Positions 50,929 to 59,673 of a stretch of 64,000 nt of DNA are shown here, in pieces. Position 1 is the first letter of the stretch; every line of letters starts with the position of its first letter. The position numbers and the translations under genes are program-made. Source of the DNA: Phycisphaerales bacterium (GTDB lineage: Bacteria; Planctomycetota; Phycisphaerae; UBA1845); the NCBI GenBank assembly GCA_020639115.1, contig JACKHG010000002.1, forward strand, positions 570,915 to 634,914, given 5' to 3'. The notes below the pieces were generated by a model, which made no database searches, had not been told where the DNA came from, and saw nothing but the letters and a program-made list of their open reading frames with translations.

Positions 50929-52101
50929 CTACGCCTCCCGCAACGCCGTCGTCACGCTCATCCGCGCCGCCCGCCACGCCGGCATGATCGAGCCCACCAG
51001 CCCGATCGCCACCGCCACGATCAGCGACGTCCCGATGATCTTCGGCGTGATCGCCAGCCCATAGCTCACCGTCGTGAACGTCCGCGGCAGCATGTTCCGC
51101 TGCATCCCGTCGCACAGCAGGCTCAGCGCACACCCCAGCACCCCGCCCGTCAGCGCCAGCAGCAACCCCTCCAGCACGAACGACGTCAGGATGTTCACCC
51201 GCCCGAATCCCACCGCGCGCAGCATGCCGATCTCGCGCACCCGGCCCGCGACCGCGGCGTACATCGTGTTCGCCACGGCGAACGCCGCGGCTGTCCCCAT
51301 GATGATGATCATGATCACGCTCAGCACCTGCGTCACCGTCTGGTTCGTGCTCAGCGTCGTGTAGTATTCGCGCTCCGTCTTCGCCGACAGCGCCACCTCC
51401 GGCCCGTTGATGAAGTCGATCGCCGTCCGCCCGGCCTGTTCGTCCGGCACCAGCATACGCGCCGACGAGTAGCTGCCGCGCCCGTATACGTCGCGGATCG
51501 TCTCGCTGTACGCCCAGATCTCGCTGTCCGCCGACGTGCCGTCCGTCGTGAAAACCCCCACAACCTTGAACGGCCGCACCCCCCGCGTGCCGAGCTGGAT
51601 CTCGTCGCCGATGTCGTGCCCGCGGAACAGCCGCTGCGTCGACGCGCCCACCATCACCTCGTACGTGCCCGGCTGAAACGGCCGCCCCGCGAGGATCCGC
51701 ACCCTCCCGTGCCGCACCGCGCACGCCGCGTCGTAGTCCACCCCGCGCACCGCCGCGTTCACCGTGACATTGTCGTCATCTTTGGTGTAGCCGCTGCTGA
51801 TCGCCACGACCTCGGGACTGATGATCGGCCCGCTGCCGTTCCGCACCACCCCCGGCGTCATCTCCAGCTTGTTGAGTTCGTCCTTCCCCAGCCGCGACAC
51901 GCTCTCCGAGTCCGCCGCCTGGCTCAGCACCAGGATCGTGTTCGGATCGCCCGTCGCCGCCATCGTGCTGAACGCACTGTCCGTCACCGCCTGCAGGTAC
52001 GCGAACGTCCCGATCACGATCGCAATCAGCAACGTCGACGTAATCGTACTCGTCGGCCGCGCCGCAAGACTCAACACGTTGTATCGAAAAGGCAGCGCCA
52101 C
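50929..52101 (-). CDS. FtsX-like ABC permease (MacB type), second
   Basis: 390 residues: N-terminal helix, a periplasmic domain of about 230 residues (GVDYDAACAVRHGRVRILAG, RPFQPGTYEVMVGAS), then three C-terminal helices including VREIGMLRAVGFGRVNIL and PAWRAARMSVTTALREA, both FtsX family signatures. Works with the ATPase at 53533 and the other permease. A TTCTCACTTTC microsatellite separates the two permease genes. Confidence 0.85.
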   Translation of the reverse strand: MALPFRYNVLSLAARPTSTITSTLLIAIVIGTFAYLQAVTDSAFSTMAATGDPNTILVLSQAADSESVSRLGKDELNKLEMTPGVVRNGSGPIISPEVVAISSGYTKDDDNVTVNAAVRGVDYDAACAVRHGRVRILAGRPFQPGTYEVMVGASTQRLFRGHDIGDEIQLGTRGVRPFKVVGVFTTDGTSADSEIWAYSETIRDVYGRGSYSSARMLVPDEQAGRTAIDFINGPEVALSAKTEREYYTTLSTNQTVTQVLSVIMIIIMGTAAAFAVANTMYAAVAGRVREIGMLRAVGFGRVNILTSFVLEGLLLALTGGVLGCALSLLCDGMQRNMLPRTFTTVSYGLAITPKIIGTSLIVAVAIGLVGSIMPAWRAARMSVTTALREA

Positions 52102-52177
52102 AACTTACCTCACACCCACAAATTCCCAATCCCAAGCGCCCAGCCGCAAGCCGCACGCAGCTCCCCCCGCACCCACG

Positions 52178-52218
52178 TTCTCACTTTCCCACCTTCTCAC
52201 TTTCTCACTTTCTCACTC
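52178..52218. repeat. Short-period TTCTCACTTT repeat
   Basis: About 40 bases of near-repeats of TTCTCACTTTC, lying between the two permease genes of the exporter operon. A related tract occurs at 48796-48826. Confidence 0.7.
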
Positions 52219-52224
52219 TGGCCT

Positions 52225-53379
52225 CTACACAACCTTGCGCAGAGCGGTCGCCACCTTCAGACGGCCCGCCATCAGCGCCGGCACCAGCGCCGCCAGCAGC
52301 CCGCACAGGCACGCCACCGCCAACGCAATCGCGGCTGTCTGGTTGGGAATCTGCATCGTCCCCATCCGCGGAATGGAGAACTCGGTCAAATGCGTGAGCG
52401 CATAGATCGGCCCCACGGCGATCAATCCGCCGATCAGCCCCAGCAGCACGCCCTCGCTGAGCACCATCCGCACGATCTTACCCGCGGAAAACCCCAGCGT
52501 CCGCAACACCGCGATCTCCCGCGTCCGCTCCCGAAACGACATGCTCATCGTGTTGAACGCCACCGCGACCGCGACCAGCACGATCAGCCGCCCGACGTTC
52601 CACGTCAGCCCCACCCAGTCGCCGCCGCTCTTCATGAACTGCGCAAAAAACGTCGACTCCAGCTCCGTCCGCGTCTCGTTCTCCGAACTCGCAAAGTGCT
52701 TGTCGATCGCCGTCAGCGCCCATTGTCGCGCCTCCGGCGACGAACACTTCACCCAGAAGTTGTTTACGCCCGCCGGGCTGCCCGTCAGCTTCCGCAGCGT
52801 CTCGTCGTAGTAGTCCATCGCGAAGTAGAACCACTGCCGCGACATCTTCGGTGGAATCGCGACGATCACGAACTCCATCTTCGGGTTCGGTGGCAGCGAC
52901 CCGGTCAGCGTGACGCGGTCGCCCACCTTCCAGTTCTGCGACTTCGCGAGTTCCGGACTGACCATCGCCGCGCGCCGCTCCTCCTGGAACCGCTCGTTCT
53001 CCGCGGGCGTGATCTCGAACTCCGCGTACACCTTCGCGAACGTGTCGCGGTCCACCGCCATGCTCGCAAAAGCGGCTGGCTTCCCCTCGATCCGCCCGCC
53101 AAACCACGACGTCCGGCACACCGCCGTGATGTACCCCTCCGGCGCCAGGCCCTCGATCTCCTCCCGGATCCGCTGCGGCAGGGGGGAAGTGAACGAAAGC
53201 TTCTGGTGCACCGCCACACGCAGCTTCAGGTCCGACTCCGCGAGCATCTCGTGCACCTGCTCCACCATCGTCCGCGCCATCGTGAACACGAACATCGGCA
53301 GCGCAATCGCCAGAACCGTCAGCGTAGTCCGCAATCGATTCCGCGTAAGATTCTTGATAAGTACCGTAGTACGAGTCAT
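52225..53379 (-). CDS. FtsX-like ABC permease (MacB type), first
   Basis: 384 residues with the same layout as its neighbour: N-terminal NRLRTTLTVLAIALPMFVF helix, a periplasmic domain of about 220 residues (FGGRIEGKPAAFASMAVD, TGSLPPNPKMEFVIVAIPP), then helices with REIAVLRTLGFSAGKI and a C-terminal PALMAGRLKVATALRKV. The two permeases probably form a heterodimer. Such systems usually pump lipids, peptides or drugs from the periplasm by mechanotransmission. Confidence 0.85.
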   Translation of the reverse strand: MTRTTVLIKNLTRNRLRTTLTVLAIALPMFVFTMARTMVEQVHEMLAESDLKLRVAVHQKLSFTSPLPQRIREEIEGLAPEGYITAVCRTSWFGGRIEGKPAAFASMAVDRDTFAKVYAEFEITPAENERFQEERRAAMVSPELAKSQNWKVGDRVTLTGSLPPNPKMEFVIVAIPPKMSRQWFYFAMDYYDETLRKLTGSPAGVNNFWVKCSSPEARQWALTAIDKHFASSENETRTELESTFFAQFMKSGGDWVGLTWNVGRLIVLVAVAVAFNTMSMSFRERTREIAVLRTLGFSAGKIVRMVLSEGVLLGLIGGLIAVGPIYALTHLTEFSIPRMGTMQIPNQTAAIALAVACLCGLLAALVPALMAGRLKVATALRKVV

Positions 53380-53404
53380 GGGTTGAGCGATCAGCCAGAA
53401 AACG

Positions 53405-53530
53405 GTCAGAGGTCAGAAATCAAACGTCAAAAGTCGAAGGTCAAAGGTCGGACGTCGAAGACACGAGACTTTCAACCTGCGACCTGCGACCTTCGACCAA
53501 TTCGTCATTCGTCATTCGTCATTCATCATT
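53405..53530. repeat. Composite short-period repeats between ATPase and permease genes
   Basis: Successive tracts of GGTCAGA, GTCGAAGGTCAAAGGTCG, CTGCGACCTGCGACCTTCG and TTCGTCATTCGTCATTCGTC fill almost the whole 150-base gap inside the exporter operon. Confidence 0.75.
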
Positions 53531-53532
53531 AC

Positions 53533-54237
53533 CTAGTACTCCACCATCGCCGCTTCCCGCGGCTTGTCCGCAAACAGCTCACCCTTCTCCAGGTGCAACT
53601 GCCGCGTCGCGTGCGACGCCGCCTTCGGATCGTGCGTCACCATGATGATGGTCTTGTTGAACTCGCTGTTCAGCCGCTCGAGCAGGTGCAGCACCGACGC
53701 CGCGCTTGTCGCGTCCAGGTCGCCCGTCGGCTCGTCCGCCAGCAGCATCTGCGGATCCGTCACCAACGCCCGCGCAATCGCCACGCGCTGCTCCTGCCCG
53801 CCCGAAAGCTGCGACGGCCGATGGTCCGACCGATCCTCCAGCCCCACGACCGACAAGGCCAACTGCACCCGCTCACGCCGCTCGCTCGCCGCCATCTTGA
53901 ACAGCAGCAGCGGCAACTCCACGTTCTGGGCAGCCGTCAGCACCGGCAGCAGATGATACATCTGAAAGATGAATCCCACGTGCTGCGATCGCCACGCCGT
54001 CAGCTCCCGCTCCGGCATCTGCTCGAGCTGCGCATCACCCACCCTGATCGTCCCGCGCGTCGGACTGTCCAGCCCGCCGATCAGATTCAACAGTGTCGTC
54101 TTCCCCGAACCGCTCGGCCCCATCAACGCCACGAACTCGCCGGCCTGGATCGATATGCTCAACCCCGCCAGCACCGGAACCTCCAGGTTCCGCTTGCGGT
54201 AAACCTTGTGGACACCCTGCAACTCGATATACGCCAT
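53533..54237 (-). CDS. LolD/MacB-type ABC exporter ATPase
   Basis: 234 residues from ATG 54237, nine bases after GGGAG; the ATG at 54246 is too close to that site. Walker A MGPSGSGKTTLLNLIGG, the LolD-type FIFQMYHLLPVLTA, signature LSGGQEQRVAIARAL, Walker B LLADEPTGDLD and MVTHDPKAA are intact. It powers the two FtsX-like permeases that follow. First gene of the leftward operon. Confidence 0.92.
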   Translation of the reverse strand: MAYIELQGVHKVYRKRNLEVPVLAGLSISIQAGEFVALMGPSGSGKTTLLNLIGGLDSPTRGTIRVGDAQLEQMPERELTAWRSQHVGFIFQMYHLLPVLTAAQNVELPLLLFKMAASERRERVQLALSVVGLEDRSDHRPSQLSGGQEQRVAIARALVTDPQMLLADEPTGDLDATSAASVLHLLERLNSEFNKTIIMVTHDPKAASHATRQLHLEKGELFADKPREAAMVEY

Positions 54238-54415
54238 GTCAGCCATACTCCCTGCGCGAGGCAGCCCCGCCTGCTCTTTGCGATCCGCCGGCCCACCCCG
54301 CGTTCCGGCCCCCGGTGGGTACAGGTCCAACATTGTAGCCGATCTCACCCCGCGGCAAGGACCAGCCACCGCCCCAGCCAACCCACCCGGCGCGATTCAC
54401 CCAACGGTCACAACC

Positions 54416-54443
54416 TTCCCGCTCTCGCTAACCGTGCTATAAT
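54416..54443 (+). promoter_or_regulatory. Candidate sigma-70 promoter of DUF2934 gene
   Basis: Perfect -10 TATAAT at 54438-54443; the weak TTCCCG at 54416-54421 gives a 16-base spacer. The gene starts 43 bases downstream. Confidence 0.5.
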
Positions 54444-54485
54444 GAACGCGTACTCGGTTCTTTCGTGCACAGGGAGGTGTTCAAC

Positions 54486-54719
54486 ATGGCCAAGCGCGCC
54501 ACTTCAACTGCGCCCAAGACCCGGCCGGCCCCGTCAGCAGCCCGTCCGGCACCCAGCCCAACCGTCAATCTGGCCCCCGACGAGGACGCCATCCGCCGCC
54601 GCGCCTACGAGATCTTCATGGCCCGCGGCGCCAACGGCGGCTCCCCGCTCGAGGACTGGCTGCAGGCGGAACGCGAGATCGTCACCGGCCGGCGCCGGAC
54701 AAAAACACGCGCCAACTGA
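54486..54719 (+). CDS. Small DUF2934-like protein
   Basis: 77 residues; ATG 54486 follows GGGAGGTG. An Ala/Pro/Thr/Arg-rich N-terminus of about 35 residues, then the DUF2934 core IRRRAYEIFMARGANGGSPL EDWLQAEREI in two pieces, and a basic tail (GRRRTKTRAN). The family is small, soluble and of unknown function, common in Deltaproteobacteria and planctomycetes. Single-gene unit with its own promoter and a hairpin after it. Confidence 0.8.
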   Translation: MAKRATSTAPKTRPAPSAARPAPSPTVNLAPDEDAIRRRAYEIFMARGANGGSPLEDWLQAEREIVTGRRRTKTRAN

Positions 54720-54735
54720 TCCCGCACGACGGGCA

Positions 54736-54760
54736 GCGCGCACACGGCATCCGTGCGCGC
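54736..54760. terminator. Bidirectional hairpin between convergent genes
   Basis: GCGCGCACACGG-CAT-CCGTGCGCGC, a strong GC stem with a two-base bulge, in the 61-base gap between the DUF2934 and NapH-like genes. No T-run on either side. Confidence 0.4.
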
Positions 54761-54780
54761 CGCCAGCGGCTCGTTCGCGT

Positions 54781-55983
54781 CTACAGCCCTTCGACTGCCG
54801 GCCCGAGCCCGCCCAGCGCGTCGTACCCTTCAACCGCGAACGGCGAAACCCGCCAGGTCTCCGTCGCCCGATCGAAGTAGGCCTCGCTCAGCGCCGCCCG
54901 AATCGCGTCCGCATCCGCCAGAGCGGCGTCGTAGGTAATGTCCACCGCAGCCCGGCCCGGACCCGGCCACGCCTCGATCTTGAGAAATCCATCGACCGCG
55001 AACTCGTCGTCGCGCTCCAGGAAGTACGCCAGCAGCGTCGCCCGCCCGCGGCAGGTGACGCCGTCCACCCGCAACCGCGCGACCGCCGGCTCGCCCGCGG
55101 CTCCGGCCCGGTCGGGACTCACCCGCGTGAACGACGGAAACGGCGCCACGTACGCCCACGTCACCGCGGCCGACAGCACGATCAGCACCGCCATCGCCGC
55201 GATCCACGGCGGCCACTTGGCCCCCCGCGGCCGGGCCGGTCCCCAACTGAGCGCACCGCGCTTCGGCGGGCACGCGGCCAGGCAGTTGAAACACGTCATG
55301 CACCGCGCCGCCCGCACCTCGTCCAGCATGTGCACCGGAATTGCGGTGGGGCAGACGCTCGTGCACCGCGCACATCCGCTGCATGCCTCGGCGTCACGCC
55401 GGATTCTCGTAAAACCCAACCGCGAGAAGGGCGCCAGCACCGCGCCCAGTGGGCACAGCCAGCGGCAGAACGGCATCGTCACGACCAGCGCCCCCACGAC
55501 GATGAGCCCCGCCACCACGTACGCCCAGAGCGTGATGTCCTCCCCGTGCCGGCTGATCAGCGCATAGCACGGGTCCGCCGCGCGGAACTCGAGTTCCCCC
55601 AGCGTCCACGTGAAGTACAGGATGATCGCCAATACGACGTACTTGCCCTTGCGCAGGTACGCGTCGGCCCGCGCCGGCACCAGCCGTGTACGCAGACCGA
55701 CGCGCCGGCCCGCCACCCCGAGCCATTCGGAAATCGTGCCGATCGGACAGGCGTACGCGCAAAACGCGCGGCGCACCAGCAGCGCCAGCACCAGCACGGC
55801 GCCCAGCATGAAGAAGTTCGTCACCGCCAGCGCGCACAGCACGTTGCCCTCGGTGACGTAACCGTACAGCGCCTCGACCCCGCCGAACGGACACCAGCGC
55901 TCCGCATTGCCGCGCACGACGAATACGCCAACCACCGTCAACGTGAGAAATGCAAGCTGGATGAGCCGTCGCGTCGTCTTCAT
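54781..55983 (-). CDS. NapH/NosR-like membrane polyferredoxin with C-terminal HMA-like fold
   Basis: 400 residues. Five or six helices carrying CPFGGVEALYGY near the start and the two membrane-edge motifs CAYACPIG and CRWLCPLG (CxxxCP type of NapH/NosR/CcoG). Two 4Fe-4S ferredoxin sets follow: CSGCARCTSVCP and CMTCFNCLAACP. The last 100 residues, after one more helix, form a ferredoxin-like beta-alpha-beta fold (LRVDGVTCRGRATLLAYFLE, AAVDITYDAALADADAIRAA) resembling an HMA domain but with one Cys only. An electron conduit across the membrane is likely. It follows the TPR/Cys protein in one operon. Confidence 0.8.
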   Translation of the reverse strand: MKTTRRLIQLAFLTLTVVGVFVVRGNAERWCPFGGVEALYGYVTEGNVLCALAVTNFFMLGAVLVLALLVRRAFCAYACPIGTISEWLGVAGRRVGLRTRLVPARADAYLRKGKYVVLAIILYFTWTLGELEFRAADPCYALISRHGEDITLWAYVVAGLIVVGALVVTMPFCRWLCPLGAVLAPFSRLGFTRIRRDAEACSGCARCTSVCPTAIPVHMLDEVRAARCMTCFNCLAACPPKRGALSWGPARPRGAKWPPWIAAMAVLIVLSAAVTWAYVAPFPSFTRVSPDRAGAAGEPAVARLRVDGVTCRGRATLLAYFLERDDEFAVDGFLKIEAWPGPGRAAVDITYDAALADADAIRAALSEAYFDRATETWRVSPFAVEGYDALGGLGPAVEGL

Positions 55984-56013
55984 GCCGTGGTCCGCGCCCG
56001 GGACGTGCGTCGC

Positions 56014-56886
56014 CTACTTCGTGTCCTTCGCCGCCGTCTTGGCGCCGCTGCTGCCCGCACACTTGTCGCGGCTCGGGCACTTCGCGCAGCTCGTGCCGCC
56101 GCTGCAGTCGGACTCCTTGAGCTTCGACTCCGTCGCCAGCACGTTGGCAAAATCCGCCTGGGCCACGAGCCCGCTCATGTCCTTGTCGGCCTTGGTGTAT
56201 TCCTTGAACGCCGCGAGCCGGCTCGGACGCGTCAGCTCGAAGCAACGCGTCAACTGCGCCAGCGCCTTGGCATTATCCGCAACCAGAGAATTGAGCCGCG
56301 CCATGTCGTACAACAGCCCCGGCCCGGCTTTGTCGTCAGCCAGCCCGCTCGCGATGGCCCGCGCTTCGTCCGTCCGCCCGGCATGCGCCAGCGCAATGCC
56401 CATCTGTGTCCGCGTCTGCGCGGTCTGCTCGTCAGCCTTCAGACCACCCAGCGTCTCCACCGCGGCTGCATCCCGGCCCATCCGGATCTGCGTGTCCGCC
56501 AGCATCGCCGCCGTGTCCGCATCGCCCGAGCGCGCATACGCCTCCTCGTCCAGCCGCAGCACCTCCTCGAGCAGTCCGTGATCGGCGTAGTAGCTGCGCA
56601 GGGCCGCCGCCAGCGCCTGCCACTTCTCGGCATCACGCTGCTTGAGCAGCTTCGCACGCAGCGGCACCACCCGGCGCAGCAACGCATGCTCGTGCCGATA
56701 AGTTTCGTTGGCAGGATCCGCCTTCACGGCAGCCGTGTACGCCGCCAGCGCACCGTTGAAATCACTCGCCTTCAGCAACGCCTGGCCGCGCGCATACTCG
56801 TCCGCCGCCTTGGCGGCATCGTCCGCACGAACCGCCGGCGCCAGCGCCAACATCAGAACCAGTCCCGGAAAAAGCCGGAGCAACAT
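56014..56886 (-). CDS. Secreted TPR protein with Cys-rich C-terminus
   Basis: 290 residues; AAGGAGG precedes ATG 56886. Signal peptide LFPGLVLMLALAPAVRAD, then tetratricopeptide-like helical pairs to about 260 (EYARGQALLKASDFNGALAA, ADTQIRMGRDAAAVETLGGL, GIALAHAGRTDEARAI). The tail has four Cys in CSGGTSCAKCPSRDKC, a possible Fe-S or metal site, before a Lys-rich end. Co-transcribed with the polyferredoxin (30-base gap), so it may be the periplasmic partner of that electron conduit. Only TPR is recognised. Confidence 0.7.
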   Translation of the reverse strand: MLLRLFPGLVLMLALAPAVRADDAAKAADEYARGQALLKASDFNGALAAYTAAVKADPANETYRHEHALLRRVVPLRAKLLKQRDAEKWQALAAALRSYYADHGLLEEVLRLDEEAYARSGDADTAAMLADTQIRMGRDAAAVETLGGLKADEQTAQTRTQMGIALAHAGRTDEARAIASGLADDKAGPGLLYDMARLNSLVADNAKALAQLTRCFELTRPSRLAAFKEYTKADKDMSGLVAQADFANVLATESKLKESDCSGGTSCAKCPSRDKCAGSSGAKTAAKDTK

Positions 56887-56997
56887 GACCTGCCTCCTTC
56901 AGAAGTGCTTGTGCGAGGCGGCTGCTCAGACCGTCGTGACCACGAGGGATCCGCCCGGCAGCTCGCCCGCCGCGTACCCACCCGCTCCGGCGGTCCT

Positions 56998-57003
56998 ATT
57001 ATA
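56998..57003 (-). promoter_or_regulatory. Candidate -10 box of TPR-polyferredoxin operon
   Basis: TATAAT read on the minus strand (ATTATA on plus), 112 bases before the TPR start. No convincing -35. Confidence 0.35.
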
Positions 57004-57105
57004 GCGGCCCGGTCGCTATCGCCGCGGAGGAATCGGTGCGTTCCCGCCACAACCTCCCCGCGGCGAATTGACTTCAACCGCCCGGACCGCAATCATTCCC
57101 TTACC

Positions 57106-57264
57106 ATGGCCAAGCAATCACTCGTCCGGGAGTTTTTCGCCTTCATTCGCCACGAAAAGAAGTGGTGGATGATCCCGCTCGTCGTGGTGCTGCTCGTGGT
57201 GGGGGGGCTCATCCTCTTCGCCGGCTCCTCGCCCCTCGCCCCCTTCATCTATCCGCTGTTCTGA
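57106..57264 (+). CDS. DUF5989-like small membrane protein
   Basis: 52 residues from ATG 57106: REFFAFIRHEKKWWMIPLVV, one helix, then SSPLAPFIYPLF. The KKWW-x-x-P entry to the helix and the APFIY-x-LF end match DUF5989 proteins, which often sit beside SxtJ/carbamoyltransferase genes; none is here. The last 20 bases overlap the end of the convergent histidine kinase gene. Confidence 0.8.
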   Translation: MAKQSLVREFFAFIRHEKKWWMIPLVVVLLVVGGLILFAGSSPLAPFIYPLF

Positions 57265-58582
57265 CCGACGCGATCAGCGCATCCACCCCCGCCCCCGGTC
57301 CGCCCACCGGAAGCCGGAGTTCCACGATCAGACCGCCGCCCGGCGCCGCGAGCGCCCAAATCGTCCCGTCGTGCACCGCCACCGCCCGCTGCGCAATCGC
57401 CAGTCCCAGCCCCGCACCGCCGCTCGCGCTGTCCCGCGCATCGCCCAGCCGGTAGAAAGGCCGAAAAATGTCCGCGAGCGCTTCGGCGGGCACCCCCGGC
57501 CCGTGATCCCGCACCGCCACCACCGCGCAGCCCTCCACCCGCGCCAGGGAAATCTCTACCTCGGTCCCGCGCGCCGTGTAGCGGATCGCGTTGCGCACCA
57601 CGTTCTCGATCGCACTGTGCAGCAGGTCCGCGTCCGCACCGAGCGTGCACGCGTCGCACCGCACGACCCGCGTCCGGCAACCCTGGCTCTGCGCTTCGTA
57701 ATCCCCGTCCTCGGCGATGCGCCGCACCAGCTCCGCCAGGTCCAGCGGCACCCGCTCCATCGCCGCGGATTGTGCGTCCAGCCGGCTCACCGTCAGCAAC
57801 CGCCCGATCAGGTCGTTCAACCGGCCCGCCTCGCCCTCGATCTCCTGCAGCGCCTCCGCAGCCGCTGGTCCCGCCTGCGCTTCCGCCAGTCCCAACGCCA
57901 CCCGCAACCGCGCCAGCGGCGAACGCAGCTCGTGCGAGACATCGCGCAGCAGCCGCTGGTGAGATTCCACCAACGCGTGCAAGCGGTCCGCCATCAGGTC
58001 GAAGTCGCGGCCCAGCCCGCCGATGGCGTCCTTGCGCCGGCTCACCGCCGGACCCACCCGCGCCGTCAGGTCGCCGTGGCCGAGCTGTTGCGAAACCGCC
58101 CGCAACCGCTGCACCGGCGCCGCGACGTGCCGCGCCAGCCAGTACGACACGCCACCGAGCGCAATCGCCAGCACGAGAAAAGGCAAAGCCCGCCGCCAGA
58201 AGGGGGGCTGGGGCGGAACCACGACCGCGCGGTACGCAGCGCCGTCGGTACCCGCCACGTCGATGCCGCTCGCCGCATCCTGCTCCTTCACCGCCGCCGA
58301 TACCGGCTGACCGGCGATCTCCCGGCCCTGCGCATCGAAGACATACAGCCGCACGCCGATCGTATCGCGCAGCTTGGCGATGTGGGCCGCCAGCGCCTCC
58401 GGTCCCTCCACGTCGAGCCGGTCCACCGCCTCCTCCGCCAGCGCGCGGTCCATCATCTCCAGCGGCGGTGGACGCATGTTCGCCCCGACGTTCGTCCACC
58501 GGATGATCACGAAAACCGTGGCGAACATGATCAGGTTCGCCAACCAGTACAGAAAGAAGATCTTCAGAAACAGGCTGCGCAT
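57245..58582 (-). CDS. Sensor histidine kinase (CpxA-like)
   Basis: 445 residues from ATG 58582. N-terminal helix (LFLKIFFLYWLANLIMFATV), a periplasmic sensor of about 110 residues, second helix (LPFLVLAIALGGVSYWLA), HAMP (APVQRLRAVSQQLGHGDLTA), HisKA with phosphor-acceptor His in LRDVSHELRSPLARLR, and ATPase boxes N (ENVVRNAIRY), G1 (VRDHGPGVP), F (FRPFY) and G2 (GGAGLGLAIA). Envelope-stress sensor type. Encoded 31 bases after its response regulator. Confidence 0.92.
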   Translation of the reverse strand: MRSLFLKIFFLYWLANLIMFATVFVIIRWTNVGANMRPPPLEMMDRALAEEAVDRLDVEGPEALAAHIAKLRDTIGVRLYVFDAQGREIAGQPVSAAVKEQDAASGIDVAGTDGAAYRAVVVPPQPPFWRRALPFLVLAIALGGVSYWLARHVAAPVQRLRAVSQQLGHGDLTARVGPAVSRRKDAIGGLGRDFDLMADRLHALVESHQRLLRDVSHELRSPLARLRVALGLAEAQAGPAAAEALQEIEGEAGRLNDLIGRLLTVSRLDAQSAAMERVPLDLAELVRRIAEDGDYEAQSQGCRTRVVRCDACTLGADADLLHSAIENVVRNAIRYTARGTEVEISLARVEGCAVVAVRDHGPGVPAEALADIFRPFYRLGDARDSASGGAGLGLAIAQRAVAVHDGTIWALAAPGGGLIVELRLPVGGPGAGVDALIASVRTADR

Positions 58583-58613
58583 GAAAGCAACGATTGGGAT
58601 TTGGCCGGGAGCC

Positions 58614-59369
58614 TCAAGCCGCCGGCTCGGAACCGGTTCTGACCGCCACGTCGTCCGTCGCGGCATACACGTAGCCGACTCCGCGAATCGACCTGATCCG
58701 CTCGTCGCCGCCGATCTGGTGCCCCAGCTTCTTGCGCAGATTGCTCACGTGCATGTCCAGGCTGCGATCGTGCACCAGCAGCCTCCGCCCCAGCACCTCG
58801 CGGCTCAACCGCTCCCGCGACAGCACCGACCCCGCCGAACGCACCAGCGCCGCCAGCAGATTGAACTCGACGCCCGTCAGATGCACCCGCTCGCCCGCCC
58901 GGCGCACCCGCCGCGCGCCCAGGTCCATCTCGATGTCGCCGATCGCGATGCGGTCGCGCGTGACTTCGGCCGCGTTGACACCGCTGGTTCGCCGCAGCAC
59001 GGCGCGAATCCGCGCCACCAGCTCCCGCGGACTGAACGGCTTGGCCAGGTAATCGTCGGCGCCCAGCTCCAATCCGACGATCCGGTTCATTTCCTCGCCC
59101 CGCGCCGTCAGCATCACCACCGGAAGGTCCGACACGGCCCGAATCTGCCGTAGCACCTCGAAACCGTCCATGCGCGGCAGCATCACGTCCAGCACCACCA
59201 GCCCGAACGTGCCGCCAACCGCGCGCGCCGCACCCTCCTCGCCCCGGTGCACCGCCTCCACCGCATACCCCTCCGACGAGAGGTATTGCGTCAGCAGCTT
59301 GCATAGCCGCACGTCGTCATCGATGAGCAGGATGTCCGTATCTGCTGGCGTCGTCGCGCTCATGGTCAT
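58614..59369 (-). CDS. OmpR/CpxR-type response regulator
   Basis: 251 residues. Receiver domain with acidic pair DDD (ILLIDDDVRL), phosphorylatable Asp in VVLDVMLPRMDG, Thr in VVMLTARG and Lys in YLAKPFSPREL. A winged-helix DNA-binding domain follows (LTGVEFNLLAALVRSAGSVL, LDMHVSNLRKKLG, IRGVGYVY). Pairs with the adjacent kinase. The start may be ATG 59363. Confidence 0.93.
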   Translation of the reverse strand: MTMSATTPADTDILLIDDDVRLCKLLTQYLSSEGYAVEAVHRGEEGAARAVGGTFGLVVLDVMLPRMDGFEVLRQIRAVSDLPVVMLTARGEEMNRIVGLELGADDYLAKPFSPRELVARIRAVLRRTSGVNAAEVTRDRIAIGDIEMDLGARRVRRAGERVHLTGVEFNLLAALVRSAGSVLSRERLSREVLGRRLLVHDRSLDMHVSNLRKKLGHQIGGDERIRSIRGVGYVYAATDDVAVRTGSEPAA

Positions 59370-59673
59370 GCCCGCGGGTTTCGGATGCAGCGCGTCCCCC
59401 CGCGATCATAACGCTCGCGACCCCAAAAACATGCGTAACGCAGGTTTTTCAAGCCCAGGCGGGTTTACAGTTCTTTGCGCAACGGGCCGAACGGGGCCGC
59501 TGCGCTCAGGCGGGGGTCAATGTGGGGATGACAGATCCTGCTCCAGCGAACCTGTCACCCGGCGTCGTCGGACTCCATGCTGCCTCCGAGCATGCGCCGG
59601 CTGGCCACCGGCGCCCCTCCCCGACACGCGATCGCGCGCCACCGCCCCTTACGGCACAGGGACGGCCCGCTCC
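59370..59673. other. Intergenic region upstream of two-component system
   Basis: About 300 bases. A TATGAT on the minus strand near 59410 could serve the regulator gene. 59640-59665 resembles, on the minus strand, a degenerate family B hairpin (GCCGTAAGGGGCGG). No gene seen. Confidence 0.4.

Noticed and set aside
49159..57264. A single plus-strand open frame of about 2700 codons
   Set aside because: It runs antisense to the exporter, polyferredoxin and TPR genes and is His/Arg/Pro-rich low-quality translation caused by high GC3. Only its last 52 codons (57106-57264) are a real gene.
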